Shown here in pieces: positions 11,373-22,744 of a DNA stretch of 64,000 nucleotides (positions are counted from its first letter, which is position 1; the number at the start of each line of letters is the position of its first letter). Made by a program: the position numbers and the translations under genes. The notes beneath the pieces are model-generated. The model saw only the letters and a list, made by a program, of their open reading frames with translations, made no database searches and had not been told where the DNA came from. Source of the DNA: Gnetum montanum (lineage: Eukaryota > Streptophyta > Gnetopsida > Gnetales > Gnetaceae); assembly GCA_015680685.1 (NCBI GenBank), contig MNCI01004154.1:187796-251795 (forward strand), read 5' to 3'.

Positions 11373-12675
11373 TTGGCCCCTCTTTGTCGACATTTAGAGA
11401 ACAGGCTCGATGGACATTGGCAAAGAATACAAAATATCACAGCAGGTGAAATGCTAAGGTTGCCGCTTGGTGAGTGTTGGGATGTTACTTGGCCGTGCTT
11501 GAGAGTGTTGCATTAGTTTTGCAGAGGTTAAGGTAGAGAGCAGAGATGATGTTTAGCTGAGTCCCTTGTCGGAGTGCTCTAAGAGGCTCGTTTTCATTTT
11601 CATCTTTGGCTGGTGCTATTCTTCAACCTCCTGTAGGCAGGTGTCCCCTTTGCAGGATGAGTTGTGTTACATCTATGGAGGGTTCTGACTTACCTACTAA
11701 AGCCTTCCACACCGCAAGTTGTGTTATGCGCATGTCAGAATTTGCGCTCTCAAAAAACCATGTTAATCGAGGCACTCACTTTGCAATGCCGTAGCTTTTG
11801 CTATTGTAGGGGGATGCATCTATGGGGACAATGTCTTAGGGGCTGCTGGCATTGTTTTTACTCTTGGGCATCATTGCTGGTGTGAGATGCCCAAATCAGG
11901 GAGGCCAGCAACAGTCCTGGTAGCACCGGTCGTGGGGGGAGCTGGTCCCTAAGGCACTGGGGACGCGGATGCACTGGAATCCCCGCTAAAGGAAGGCATG
12001 CTCAGTTCAGCTATGAGATCAGCTACCGCATAGCTGAACATTGCACGAGCTAAAACTTTGGTGGGGAACTGAAGTGCAACAATATTGTGCGTAGGCCACA
12101 ATACTGTCAGCACCCTTGAAGTAGGAACGGGCCCAGGAACTACCGTTAGGGTGGTGGGCCATGGCGAAGGTAGGTTCAAATGGCCCGTATGACATTGTAC
12201 AATGTCTTTGAAGGGTCAGCATGACACCAAAGGTGGCGGTGCATACGTCCCAGACCATATTCTCCTTGCGTTGAGAATTGCATCCTGGAGCGACGACATC
12301 CCACCTGTGCGTCGATATCATGCCTCTTCGTTCGATGTGTATCTAGTGGTGGTGCATGTTGAGGGTGCGACGCAAACCTAGTTTAAGGTCTTGGTAGACC
12401 GTGTGCTGGTTTAAGGTCCCAGTGGACTGCTGTGCTAGTTTAAGATCCCAGCAGATCGTACACGTCAGTTTCACGTTGTAGTGGACGCGCAATGCCAATT
12501 TATAGTCATAGTGGACTATCAGTGCCAGTTTCATGTCGTGGCGGACTATTGCTACCAGTTCATCGTCGTAGTAGACACTGCTTGGTGCTGCTAGTTTATC
12601 ATCATTGTGGACGCTGCCTGATGGGACTGCTAGTTTATCATCGTAGCGGACAATGCGTGTTGTTGTCATTGCACC
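11373..12675 (-). other. 3' UTR of the Tat element
   Basis: There is no coding similarity between the integrase stop near 12676 and the polypurine tract. The proximal part (12343-12670) is a tandem repeat, described separately. The remainder (11390-12340) shows no recognisable feature. Tat-lineage 3' UTRs are known to hold variable tandem repeats, and this one fits. Confidence 0.6.
12355..12665. repeat. Degenerate tandem repeat, TAGTTTAAGGTC...GGAC units
   Basis: About eight units of 30-45 bp. Each has a word like TAGTTTAAGGTC or AGTTTATCATC, followed after a few bases by GTGGAC/GCGGAC and a GC-rich spacer. The two halves (GGTC and GGAC) are partly complementary. Related single copies occur at 16240-16660 and 21540-21620 of the same element. 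Confidence 0.7.
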
Positions 12676-13870
12676 TTAGACGTAGTACATCTTGAGGTAC
12701 ATGTGGTTCATCGGGTTGGTGAACTTGTTGTCGTCCATGTCTGCCAGCTTGAAGGCTCTATTCCTAAAGGCTTTAGTGACCACGTAAGGACCTTCACAGT
12801 TGGCTGAGAACTTACTTACGTGCTCATGGATGGCCTTGAGGACGAGGTCTCCCTTCTGCACTGGCTGTTGATGCAGGTTTACACGGTGCTTCTGCTGTTG
12901 TTTGTTCTGATAGTGCTTGATTTGTCTCAGTGTTTGCATGCATTCCTCCTCCATTGAGTTGAGGTCGATGGTTCGTGATTCATTATTCTAGGCTTCGCTC
13001 ATGACGTTGGACAGGATCATCCGAAGTGAGGGTACCTGCAACTCAAGAGGCAACACAACTTTAGATCCATGAACGAGACTGTAAGGGATCTTACTTGTCA
13101 CGGTTCTGCAAGTCGTTCGATAGCCTAGAGGACATAGAGTATTTGCTTGTGCCACCGCCTCTTGCTGTTGTTAAGCATCCACTTCAACAAATTGATGATG
13201 GAATTATTTTTAGCCTCCACCTACCCATTTTCTTGAGGATAATAAGCCGAAGAAAATGATTGTTTAATGCCTAGGTTGCTGCAGAAGGTCCAGGTTTCCT
13301 TACTGCTGAACTGTGGTCCATTGTCGGTACAATAGTCATTAGAAGCCCAAAGCTAGTTATGATGTTATCGAGGATGAAATGACAGATTTGCTGAGATGTC
13401 ATTTTCCTTAGGGGAATAGCTTCCACCCACTTAGTAAAATACTCTATGGTGGTGATAATGAAGCTATGCCTTGAGGAGGACTTAGGCGTGATAGACCCTA
13501 TGAGGTCTAGTCCCCATTGTTGGAAGGGCCACATAATTTGTGTTGGGTGTAAGTCTGTAGGTGTTATGTGTATGAGATTTGCATATCTCTGGCATGTGTC
13601 ATACGTCTTGACTTTCGACAGGCAGTCACACTCCATGTAGGGCCAATAATACCCTAGGCGTCTGATTCTTATAGCCATACCTCGAGGTGCTATGTGTCCA
13701 CCGCACAACCCTTCATGAATTTTGTGCCTGCTCACCACCCACGCATGCCAGCAATATCCCATCGTAGGATCACCTGCACAGGGCGTCATTTCCCATGAGC
13801 ACATATTGCCAGGCACGCTTGCAGATTGCATCTCTCTAAGCCAATGTCAATCCACCTGGGGGTTTTCCAT
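12676..13870 (-). pseudogene. Tat integrase
   Basis: The minus strand encodes an integrase. Near 13650-13740 are the zinc-binding residues (HEGLCGGH, then YDTCQ with one Cys changed to Tyr). The core has QQWGLDLIGSI (first Asp). A frameshift near 13340 then moves the frame, after which CTDNGPQFSSKE (second Asp) and QENG-VEAKN (Glu) follow. The C-terminal domain at 12676-12954 contains KFSANCEGPYVVTKAF and ends LKMYYV with a proper stop. The order after the second RNase H is standard for Tat elements. Stops and one frameshift make it non-functional. Confidence 0.85.
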
Positions 13871-13871
13871 G

Positions 13872-14520
13872 CTATAAATATGCTTTAATGTTATTGTACC
13901 ACTCCGGGATGTCTGCAGCATCGACAGACGCCATGTGTTTTGCTCGAGTGATAGGTTCTGCACGTTCTATGATCATAGTTGGTAGGTTTGCCAAGGAATG
14001 CGATGGGATGTTTAACGCGAGGGTAGCTAAGGCGTATGCTATGGTATTCTCATTGCATGACACGTGTTGCACATCAGTGGTCACGGATTGCTTCAATAAG
14101 ACTTTTGCTAGGTCGCAGTAGGGTTGCAGATGCATAGCCTTGTAGGCATAGACTTTGGGATTTGATTCACGACTAGTTGTGAATCTCCTTGGATCGCCAG
14201 GTGTTGTACATGTAGCGCGTGGGCAGTTTAGAGGCCTCTGAGTAGCCCTTCATATTCTGCCACATTGTTGGTGCACAGGAATGCAAAACGATAAGCGGAT
14301 GGGTACATTTCCCCAGAGGGGAATGTGATCATGGCAGCGACGCTACCTCCTCGCGTGGTTGAGGTGCTGTCAAAGTGTAAGGTTACCTTGAAATGTGACG
14401 GGATGATGGTGACCTTGCTAACATATTTATTTGGGAACTCCAGATCGATGGTTGCCTGGTCATCGACTGGCAAGGCCGTAAGTTGGGTTGCTATGGCTTA
14501 GCCCTTTGTCGACGATTGAC
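13872..14520 (-). pseudogene. Tat second RNase H (archaeal-type)
   Basis: The minus strand at about 14240-14410 reads LHFDSTSTTRGGS, then NVAEYEGLLRGL, the pattern of the extra RNase H domain found between the classical RNase H and integrase in Tat-lineage elements. LAIQGDSQLVVNQI follows in the next segment, with its conserved Asp. The reading continues, with stops, through 13872. The domain identifies the lineage. Confidence 0.8.
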
Positions 14521-16079
14521 TTACATAGCGTAGGTCAAATTCTGTGGTTATGGCCTTCCATCGGGCTATCGTGCTACTTTTATACAGGTTGCCGGTGATA
14601 GCCTGGAGTATGTGGCTTTTGCAAATGATGTTGGTTGTGCTGCAGAATAGGTAATGCTGTCACTTTTTTAGTGCGAACACTAAGGCTAGGCAGTTCCTCT
14701 CCACCTCGTTGTATTTTTCCTCGTATGCTATTAATGCATGACTCAGGTAATACACTTGTATCTCAGAGCCATCATCCTGCTTCTAGCATAGCATTGCTGC
14801 TATGGATGCATCAGAGGTGGCAAGGTATATGAAGAAAGGCTTGTCCCTTTGTGGTGGGTGCATCGTTGGGAGGTGCGAGAGCTCCTTCTTCAGGTTGTCG
14901 AAGGCTTGTTGACATTGGGCTGTCCACTCGAACTCAATCCCCTTCTTCAGAAGATGTTGCATGGGGTGTAACTTGTCAGTCAACCTTACTATAAACCTTC
15001 GAATGAATTATACTCTACCTTGTAAACCGCGTAACTCCATAAGATTTGTGGGAGGTGCTAGGTTGACGATGGCCTTGACTTTGTATGGATCCATCCATAT
15101 TCTGACCTTTGATACTACAAACCCTAACATGCATCCAATTTTTACTTCAAAGACACACTTCTTAGGATTAAGACACAAATCGTGCCTTTGACAGCACTTG
15201 AGGACTAACTCTAGATTGTGTGGGTGATGGGCTACCTCTTTGGATTTAACCACTATATCATCCACGTAATCGTTTAACGTTTCTAGGATGTAGTCACTGA
15301 AAATGTAGGTCATGGCTCGCTGGTAGGTCACTCCAGCATTTTTGAGCCCGAAGGGCATCATGATATAGTAGAAGGTTCCCCATGGAGTCATGAAGGTTGT
15401 TGACAGCTAGTGCTCTGGGTTGATGTAGATTTGGTTGTGTCCAGAAAAGCCATCCATGAAGGATAGCAAAGCATGGCCAGCCGTGGTGTTGATGAGTTGA
15501 TCGATGCTCGGGAGTGGAAAGTTGTCTTTGATCATTGCCTTGTTCAAGTCTCAGAAGTCTATACATATTCGTATCCCTCCTATTTTCTTTGAAACCACAA
15601 CGATGTTGGACACCCACTCTGAATAGTCGACTGCGTGGATGAAACCTGCTTGGTATAACTTGGTGATTTCATCCCTCACGGCTAGCATGATTTCTGGCTT
15701 GATCTTACGCACCTTTTGCTTGACTGCCCTTACATGGTGGTCTAGGACAATGTTATGCTAAATCAGCTGTGGATCCAAACCTGGCATCTCGCCATATGAC
15801 CATTCGAAGACATCGATGTGCTCTTTCAAAGTTTTAACTATGCCCTCATGTATTTGTGTGTCTAGAAGGGAGCTAAGTCTTAATGTCTTTACCTCCCTTT
15901 TTGATGTGGTCATGGGTATCTTGACAAGAGGATCCTCAGTTACATCCCTAGCTTCTAAATCTAGGGCATGGACTAGGTGTCTAGGCCAATCCGTGGGTTC
16001 TTCTAAGGTCGCTATAGTGTTAATCGTAGTTGATCCCCAGTCAATCGTGTCGGGGTTCAATTGTCTCGCGAGATATTAG
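14521..16079 (-). pseudogene. Tat reverse transcriptase and RNase H
   Basis: The minus-strand frame starts near 16060 with a long N-terminal region, then RT. It has SEWVSNIVVVSKK, the FPLPSIDQLI block, FMDGFSGHNQI, MPFGLKNAG and the catalytic YVDDIVVKS at 15257-15268. RNase H follows at about 14600-14980, with an AFDNLKKELSHLP entry and the YYLSHAL / EEKYNEVERNCLALVFA region. Nonsense codons interrupt it several times. Its 5' neighbour is not protease, as in most gypsy elements, but a 5.9 kb spacer containing the antisense gene. Confidence 0.88.
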
Positions 16080-17005
16080 AGGTGTGGAAAGGGCACGACG
16101 GGTTTCCATCTCTTGCTTGACCTGCCATCATAAGATGAGAGCCTGGGTAAGGGTCATCATAGATTGCATGAAATATAAATTTGCAAAGCAACACTAAGAT
16201 GCGACTTGCTAAGTAAAGGTGATGTAAAGATTAAGAGTTTGCTAGTTTAAGGTCATGGTGGACCACCAAGGCACAAGAGTCTAAAATTGTTTAAGATATG
16301 GACATTGTTGATGTGAAGTGCGAAGTTGTATCACCGTTGATATATGAATGCCAAACCACTAGTTTAGTGTCATTTCAGACTACCATATTGCAACATGCAA
16401 AACCTTGATATGCGAAATAATGATAAAAAGAATGAAATTGCGAGTACAAGGTGTATCGAACTACTAGTGCGAGAATGAAGACATGAAATTGTTGGGAAAT
16501 ATGCTACCGCCTATGTCGAGGCATGCTAGGTGACTGCTGATGTAAAAAGCATAGTTAGTTTAACGTCATTGCAGACTACAATCGTTACGAGTCAAAATTA
16601 CTGTTTTTGGGTCTTGAGGAGCGTAACGATGCTAGGTTTGTTAGTTTAAGGTCTTTTTGGACCTTTAATAAAAAAAAAATATTATTATATTTTTTATTTT
16701 CGAGAAGGCGAATAATTGACCTGAAACGTGCCAAGGTTTAAATGCTAATAGTGCCATGATGTTGTGGTGAGCATGCTACGCTGCACGTCGCACCTCGTAT
16801 TAATTGGAGAGAGAGAGAGAAATTTTCCTCATTTTTCCACTACTGTCATAAATAGGGATTGAATCTTGGTAATTTTGTTGTTTTCACCCTAAACGCACAT
16901 AATCCTTATCAGAGCACTCGGTGATTTCGGAGCACGGAGCAACTATGTTAATCAATTAGCGAGGCGAATTTCTAAAGTGAAGGTCGTAAATCTGCAAGCA
17001 AGGCT
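16080..17005. other. Spacer with scattered repeat units and putative antisense-gene promoter
   Basis: It lies between the RT start (minus strand) and the start codon of the plus-strand gene. Four dispersed TAGTTTAAGGTC-like units occur at about 16238, 16360, 16557 and 16641; the last, AAGGTCTTTTTGGACCTT, is a clean hairpin. A GA run (16807-16821) and ATAAATAG (16848-16855) precede the gene at 17006 by about 150-200 bp and are the best promoter candidates. Nothing else is recognised. Confidence 0.5.
16807..16857 (+). promoter_or_regulatory. Putative promoter of the antisense gene
   Basis: A GA-repeat tract is followed by CATAAATAGG, a TATA-like box, about 150 bp upstream of the ATG at 17006. 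This placement suits a plant core promoter, but there is no other support. Confidence 0.35.
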
Positions 17006-20000
17006 ATGGCTCCTAAGACTCAGTTGGTGCTTGCGAAGGTCAAGGAGGCGAAGAAGACTTTGAGGTGTGGGCCGCAAGCATGCATTCCAGCATGGGAGAG
17101 CACACCGTTGGCTCAGTGAGTTTTTATGTCTCCTCTATCCTTTTCTCTGTGCACTCTCTGTCACTTCCTGCTTTGGTTTTGCATCTCATTTGGTTTGCTA
17201 TTTGTATTTTCTATAGCCATGTTGTTTTAGCTTTTATGTTGCTGCGACCTCTTTTTCCTTTTGGTTGTGGCTGTCGTGCAAGGGTTTTGTAGTGATTGCA
17301 TACAAGGCTATTGCCACTGCCATGGTTATCGTGACTGCAGGCCTAGGGCATTTTAATTTGCTTGACCTTGTCATGCCGTGATGTAAAACCCTTGGGAGGG
17401 TTTGGTTATGTATGACATAGCGCCGTGGCATGTGTTTTTGTTTGAGCATGTTATTAGTTATTTTTTTGCTACTCTAAGCTACTTACATGTTCTCGCTACA
17501 CTAGGCGTTTGCATCTTTGTTACGTTATGTGTAGACAAGGGGCTATGTTATGCTACATTTATGACTAGCTAAGTGCTACTATGTTGCGCATGTATTGTGT
17601 TCATATTTGATGTCAATATTTGCTGGTTGCATCATGCAGGGTAGGGCCAAGGTCTAGGTTGATCGTTTTGGACCTTGAAGGAGTCCTATGTCATGTAGGC
17701 AAACCTATGGCCAACATTCCCCCTTCCCTGATATGTTTGGGAGAGTGAGCAATTTGGTTCAGGGATGGGGCGCGAGACTTCCTGCAATTCCTTCTCAGCC
17801 ATTTTAGTCTCATGGTTTGGTCATCCTTAGAAGAGACGCAGGCGTCTGGCATAATAGAGGCCATGTTGCTAGGGACAAATCGGGGCATCCTGAGATACCT
17901 TTCTGATGATGCAACCACAAGCAGATTGGGAGGAGGGTCTACCCAACACTCCACAGGGTTGAGGCGCTTGGCCTGGATCTGGGATATGCCAAAATACCAG
18001 TGTTATCACCCATACAACACATTGTACCTCACGTGCCACGTGGCGACGTACTTTCAGAACCCACAGGGGACCGTCTACTGTGTTGGTGGGTGAGTTTCGC
18101 ATCTTTACTTTGCTTAGTTGTGCAACATCGGGCATACTTGGCTGAGTGCTAATAGTGTGTGCTTATCGCTAGGTTCTGTCTTGACGATGGCAGGGTTCAT
18201 GACTAGTCGGGTGAGTTGGCCACAACATAGCTAGCCCTACAGGAATTTACCTCTGCCAAGAGCCTATGGGCAGGGGTGATTGCTCATTATGGGGAGGGAT
18301 ATCGTTCCTACCTACGCACGCTCGCCTATTTTTATAGTCATTTTAGGATGAAGGGTTGGCTGGACAAGGAGTGGAGAGAACCTTTTAAGCAGGTCATACT
18401 CGAAGTGGTCCTGGCAACTAAACTTCTGCTATTCCCCTCACCATATAGACCTAGTGGATTAACAGGCAAGTGCCACGAGCTCAAGTGTTTTCATAGTTTC
18501 TTCTTCTTCTTTTTTATGCTAAGCATGTTTCATGATCATTTTTGTAGGAGCAAAGAAGCCTTGGAAGGTGACGGTGGTAACTACCAAGAGGCAAGGGGGA
18601 GAAATCTACTTCAAATATGGTGAAGTAGCAGTGAGCCAGATTTGGTTAGAACAAGGGGCTCTGGGCCCCTTGCTCAAGAAAATCTGAATGGCTAAGCTTA
18701 TGGATTTGTTCATGGCTCCGAATCTGGGTGTTCGTGCTACCGAGATGCTTTCCTTGATCAATTATTTCTCTGGGTAGGCGAACCATTTTCATACGTACAT
18801 GTGGGATGTGTGGGTGGTCATTGACATCAATGACCAACTATTTGCAAATTTGTTTGGCATCCTTGCTGATGGCGCCGACGTGATGTTGAAGGGCAAGTAG
18901 AAGTTGATCCTCTAGAAGCAACATATCAAGGAGTGGTTAAGGCTCACTAAGGAGCGAAAGGGATTCCCTATGGACAAGCTTAAGGAAGGTCCTGCCATGG
19001 GGATATACCCAGTCTTTCATGCCCATGCATTCCCTCAACTGCTCACCTAAGGGCAGGTCTTGGGGCTTGAGTAGGCTTGGGTGATGCAAGAAGTCATGGA
19101 GGAGGGGGCCTGTTACAACTGGGCCGAATTCCTATGTAGTGGTTTGTAGGCTTAGATTTTGGGACTCCGTGAGCAAATAGAATACCGCTCTAACATACAT
19201 TATGCTTTCTACATAGGCTGTTTAAGGCGCTTCGCAGAGTTCCTGGTGGTCCAGGAGGACAAAGTCTGGTCTAAGCTAGATTGTGACCAGATTCCTAAGC
19301 TATGGATTCAACAGGTCCTTTGGACTATGCAAGCTTAGGACCGCCTAGAGATGGTGGCGGAGTCGTTATTTGTAATGACTAAAGGTTTGGTAGTTCGTAG
19401 TGCTTGTAGCTAGGACAGTGTAGGGGAGACCCCCCCTGCCATAATCGGCAATGTGACACAGGGTGAACGTCTCATAGCTGAGACCATGCCTACGGAGTTG
19501 TGAAGAAAGAGACGTTCCCCAGCTAGGGAAAGCCTTCATGAAGAGGAGGGACGAAGACTGTGGTTCAAGTTGCAGCAAATGCAACCCCCCATTGGTGACC
19601 ATTTAGGGAGCCTGCTATTCTATGCTTCGTTAGGCAGTGCTTCATAGCATGGTATCAGTTTTGAGTTAACCTATTTTGATTTGTCATGTGTATGCCCTTT
19701 TGCGAGCAGCAGAAGAAGATGAAGAAGAAGGCGATGAGGAAGTGTTGGCCCTTAGAACGGGGGCGATAAATAAAGATGCCAGGGCCCCAGCTTTGGAAGA
19801 AAGGGCCCTGGTTAGGAATATTGGAGCTCTTGTCTCCAGGGTAGGGGCTCTTGCTATTAGGGAGCCTCTTCCTACCAATGAAGATGTGCCTTCCCAAAAT
19901 AAAAAAGATGCTACTCTCTTGAAAGGAAAAGCACCAGCGCATGAGGTAGGGGTTTTCATGGACTTGGCCGGGCCTTCTACCGAACCTACCACGATCATCT

Positions 20001-21384
20001 TACATCGGGAAGAAACAAGACAGCAGCCGAATGCTAGTGAATTTAGGCTTTGCGTGTGCCTTACTATAATCCATTTTAGTTGTTGCTAACATGTTTGATC
20101 GTGTAATAGGTTCTACTGCTGATGTCTCAGGACCTCCCCTGCCCCGTACGGAGTCATGGGTTGAAGTCCCTGACAAGTTTATGTTTGTTCAGGGACTTGT
20201 TAATGACATGATCAAATGCCTTTAGCAAGCAGACCCCCATGTGGGTAAGTAGGAGTGTTAACTGTCCTTATGTTGCTATGCTGAAACTCTCAAGTGTTGA
20301 TTATGTTATGCTAACGTAATTACTACGCTTTTTATGCTGAACAGCCTCTCGGCTCAAGTGGGACCCAACATGACCTATGGAGATTGACGCGGTGCCCACA
20401 CTCTCGCTTGCCTTGACCGAAGTGTCTCATCATATATTTGATGAGGCTTACAAATGTGTCTTGCACATGGCGCTCTCTCTGTGGGAATGTAGACGTACCA
20501 ACGAGGACCTGTGGAAACGGGTCCAAACGGGCGAGCAGAGAGAGGCCGAACTGGTCGCTGAGGTAGAGAACCTCAGGTCGAGAATCAATTTCCTCATAAA
20601 CCATAATCCTGACCCTGTTGATTTGCAAAGGTCTATAGATGACTATGCTAGGTTTTGGACTATCGTTTATCAAAATTTTGAGTCCACTTGCAAAATAATC
20701 GAACATTAGATGCAGATGTACTTGCTAGTCCAGAAGTGCCAAGATATGAAGGACATCAGTGCCAAGGTCTTTGAATGGGGGAAATCCTAGAGGGATGAAA
20801 AATATACATACAAGCTAGAAAATGAAACCCATCGAAGGTTGTATAAAGATGCTGCTATGAAGGCATTCTTGTACGAAATGTTCGTGAAGGCCATTGGCGC
20901 TTCTGAGGCCTATGCCAAGTTTAAAGAGCAGGTGAAGGTCATGGAATCTCCAGACTTGAGGGTGACCCTTCCTATAGGAGAGACCGCAACCGCCTCCCTT
21001 TCTCAGGAACCTCTAGAGTGGATGACCTTAGAAAAGGAAAAAGTTACCACTGTGAATGCTGAGCCTAGTGGTAGGCATTGGATGGACATTCCAATCGAGG
21101 AGATTGGACGTCGCCTCAGGCTTGGTCTAGACCATATACCTCTTGAGACCGATGTAGAGTCCCCTCAGGTTAGTCGCTTTGATGCTACACTACAACTATT
21201 TTTTATTGCATTTGTTGCCCTAGCTAACCACTTTATTTTTGGGATACAGGCTCTCAACGAAGGTGTGAGACCCATGGAGGGAGGAAATGAAGAGCCGAGG
21301 GGGGGCAACATAGGAGCGGGCAATGCACAAATAGATGAAGCAGGGGCAAACGGCGAAGGCGATGTGAACGGGGATATCCTATGA
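17006..21384 (+). pseudogene. Antisense eight-exon gene with FCP1-like domain inside the Tat element
   Basis: Proposed exons: 17006-17115, 17640-18089, 18173-18465, 18548-19636, 19710-20036, 20110-20244, 20345-21168 and 21250-21384. Introns are GT-AG, except intron 3 (GC-AG, donor GCAAGT). All junctions keep phase and the sum is 3363 bp, 1121 codons. Exon 2 has RLIVLDLEGVL and DFLQFLL...MVWSS, then LRRLAWIWDMP and YFQNPQGTVY. This is the layout of FCP1/NIF HAD phosphatases of plants (LDLxGLL, VWSS, the W-NTLL region), but the catalytic DxD is DLE and the DDSP-like segment is lost, so it is probably catalytically dead. Exon 4 is unassigned, exon 5 acidic, exon 7 coiled-coil-like, and the C-terminus Gly/Glu-rich. 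About 18 in-frame stops, about 13 of them TAG, make this copy a pseudogene. Host-gene capture or an ancestral Tat ORF are both possible. Confidence 0.75.
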
Positions 21385-21920
21385 CAACAGGGGACTCCAC
21401 TTTTAAAATTTTAAAATTTTGAACATTTTACAAATACTACCAATAGGCGAAAATTTTGCATGGAATGAAAAAATTCAGAAAGGAAATCGGTTTTGTATTA
21501 ACTTATTTGTTATGTAAAGTTTTCATGCTCTCGTATGCTAGTTTTAGGCCATTTCAGGAAATTTCATAATAAGTAAAGTGAAAGGTGATAATGCTAGTTT
21601 TAGGCCACTTTGGGCCGTTGGCATAGCATGCCGAAAGGAAAGCACATTGACGAGACAAGGAAATGGCGAATATGCAAAGATAGCAACCGGGTGGGAGGTC
21701 GTAAGTCTGCTATGCTATACGTAGCTACCTCTTGACCTTTCGTGGGTTGATCAACACGTAAGGTCAAGGCGTTTCTCCAAGGCCTTCATTCATATTACTA
21801 TCCTTCTCTTGGAAGGGCAACTCAATCCATGTGTTTTTTATTTGAGGGTTGGCTCATCGGACCAATCCCTTCATTGTACGATCAATGCATGCATGAATAG
21901 GTACTTCATCTTCAGAGGTC
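21385..21920. other. Spacer between antisense gene end and Tat protease
   Basis: Two TAGTTTTAGGCC units (about 21540 and 21597) belong to the same repeat family as those at 12.4 and 16.3-16.7 kb. From about 21730 down to 21920 the minus strand resembles the weak C-terminal extension of the gag-protease polyprotein. Nothing else is recognised. Confidence 0.45.
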
Positions 21921-22740
21921 GTAACTTCTGAACCCTATTCCATGCCTATGTTACTGATTGCTTGCATTACCACCCTGTCACCATGGATTATCACCTCCCT
22001 ACCTATGTATGGTAAGTGGATTTCTTGGTGTATAGGCAAGGAGATGACCTTGAGTTGTGCTAACCATGATCTTCCCTAGATCAGGTTAAACCCGAGCATT
22101 TCTTCAATTACGACAAACGTTGCATCTATGGGGAACTGATCCCCTGCTATGAAGTTTACATGAATAGTGCCCTTCACTAGGACGCGTGCTTTGTTGAAGG
22201 ACCACAAACACAATGTCGTCGTTGGTTTAATCTGGTCAACTAATCCCAAATTTTCTATAATAGGGAAGGAAATGACATTTGTGGCAGCTCCATCATCGAT
22301 GTGTACCCTTTGGATTCGGTGTTGGCTGACCCAAATTGTGATGAAGAGAGGTGTCGTAGTCACTTGGCCCCCTCCAGGATCTTCCTTAATGGTGTCGTTG
22401 CTGAAAACTAGTTGAGGTATTGGGGACTCCATGGGTACGGAGGGGAGTATGATCGAGTGGATTACCTTCTTTTCCACTACCATGTTTTCATCGACCAAAA
22501 TTGCTGTTAACATGTGGACTAGAGCCTTGCGATGTGGTACAGACATCATGACTAGGTTGTATAAGCTTAATGTGGCATTTTTGTACCTTAGGGCTTGCCC
22601 GACCTAGGTGAGGATGTCCAAGAAGTCTTGGCCACCCGCCTGTTTGACACCTTCCTCCTCCTCGATTCGTCCTAGAAGATGGATCTCTCGAGGAGAGATG
22701 ACATCGGACCTAGGCTTAGATCTTTGTTGATGGGGTGACA
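21920..22740 (-). pseudogene. Tat aspartic protease
   Basis: The minus strand carries HIDDGAATNVISFPI near 22270-22310, the Tat-type counterpart of the catalytic D(T/S)G followed by the hydrophobic flap-side helix. Further on, LGFNLI-GRSWL near 22050-22090 matches the G-R-x-W-L block near the C-terminus of gypsy proteases. The glycine triplet is DDG rather than DTG, as seen in some Tat members. Frame shifts join it to gag upstream. RT does not follow directly. Confidence 0.78.
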
Positions 22741-22744
22741 CAGG

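Noticed and set aside
17065-17292. 75-residue hydrophobic plus-strand frame resembling a membrane protein
   Set aside because: It overlaps exon 1 in another frame and runs into intron 1 of the antisense gene. Its T-rich composition explains the hydrophobicity.
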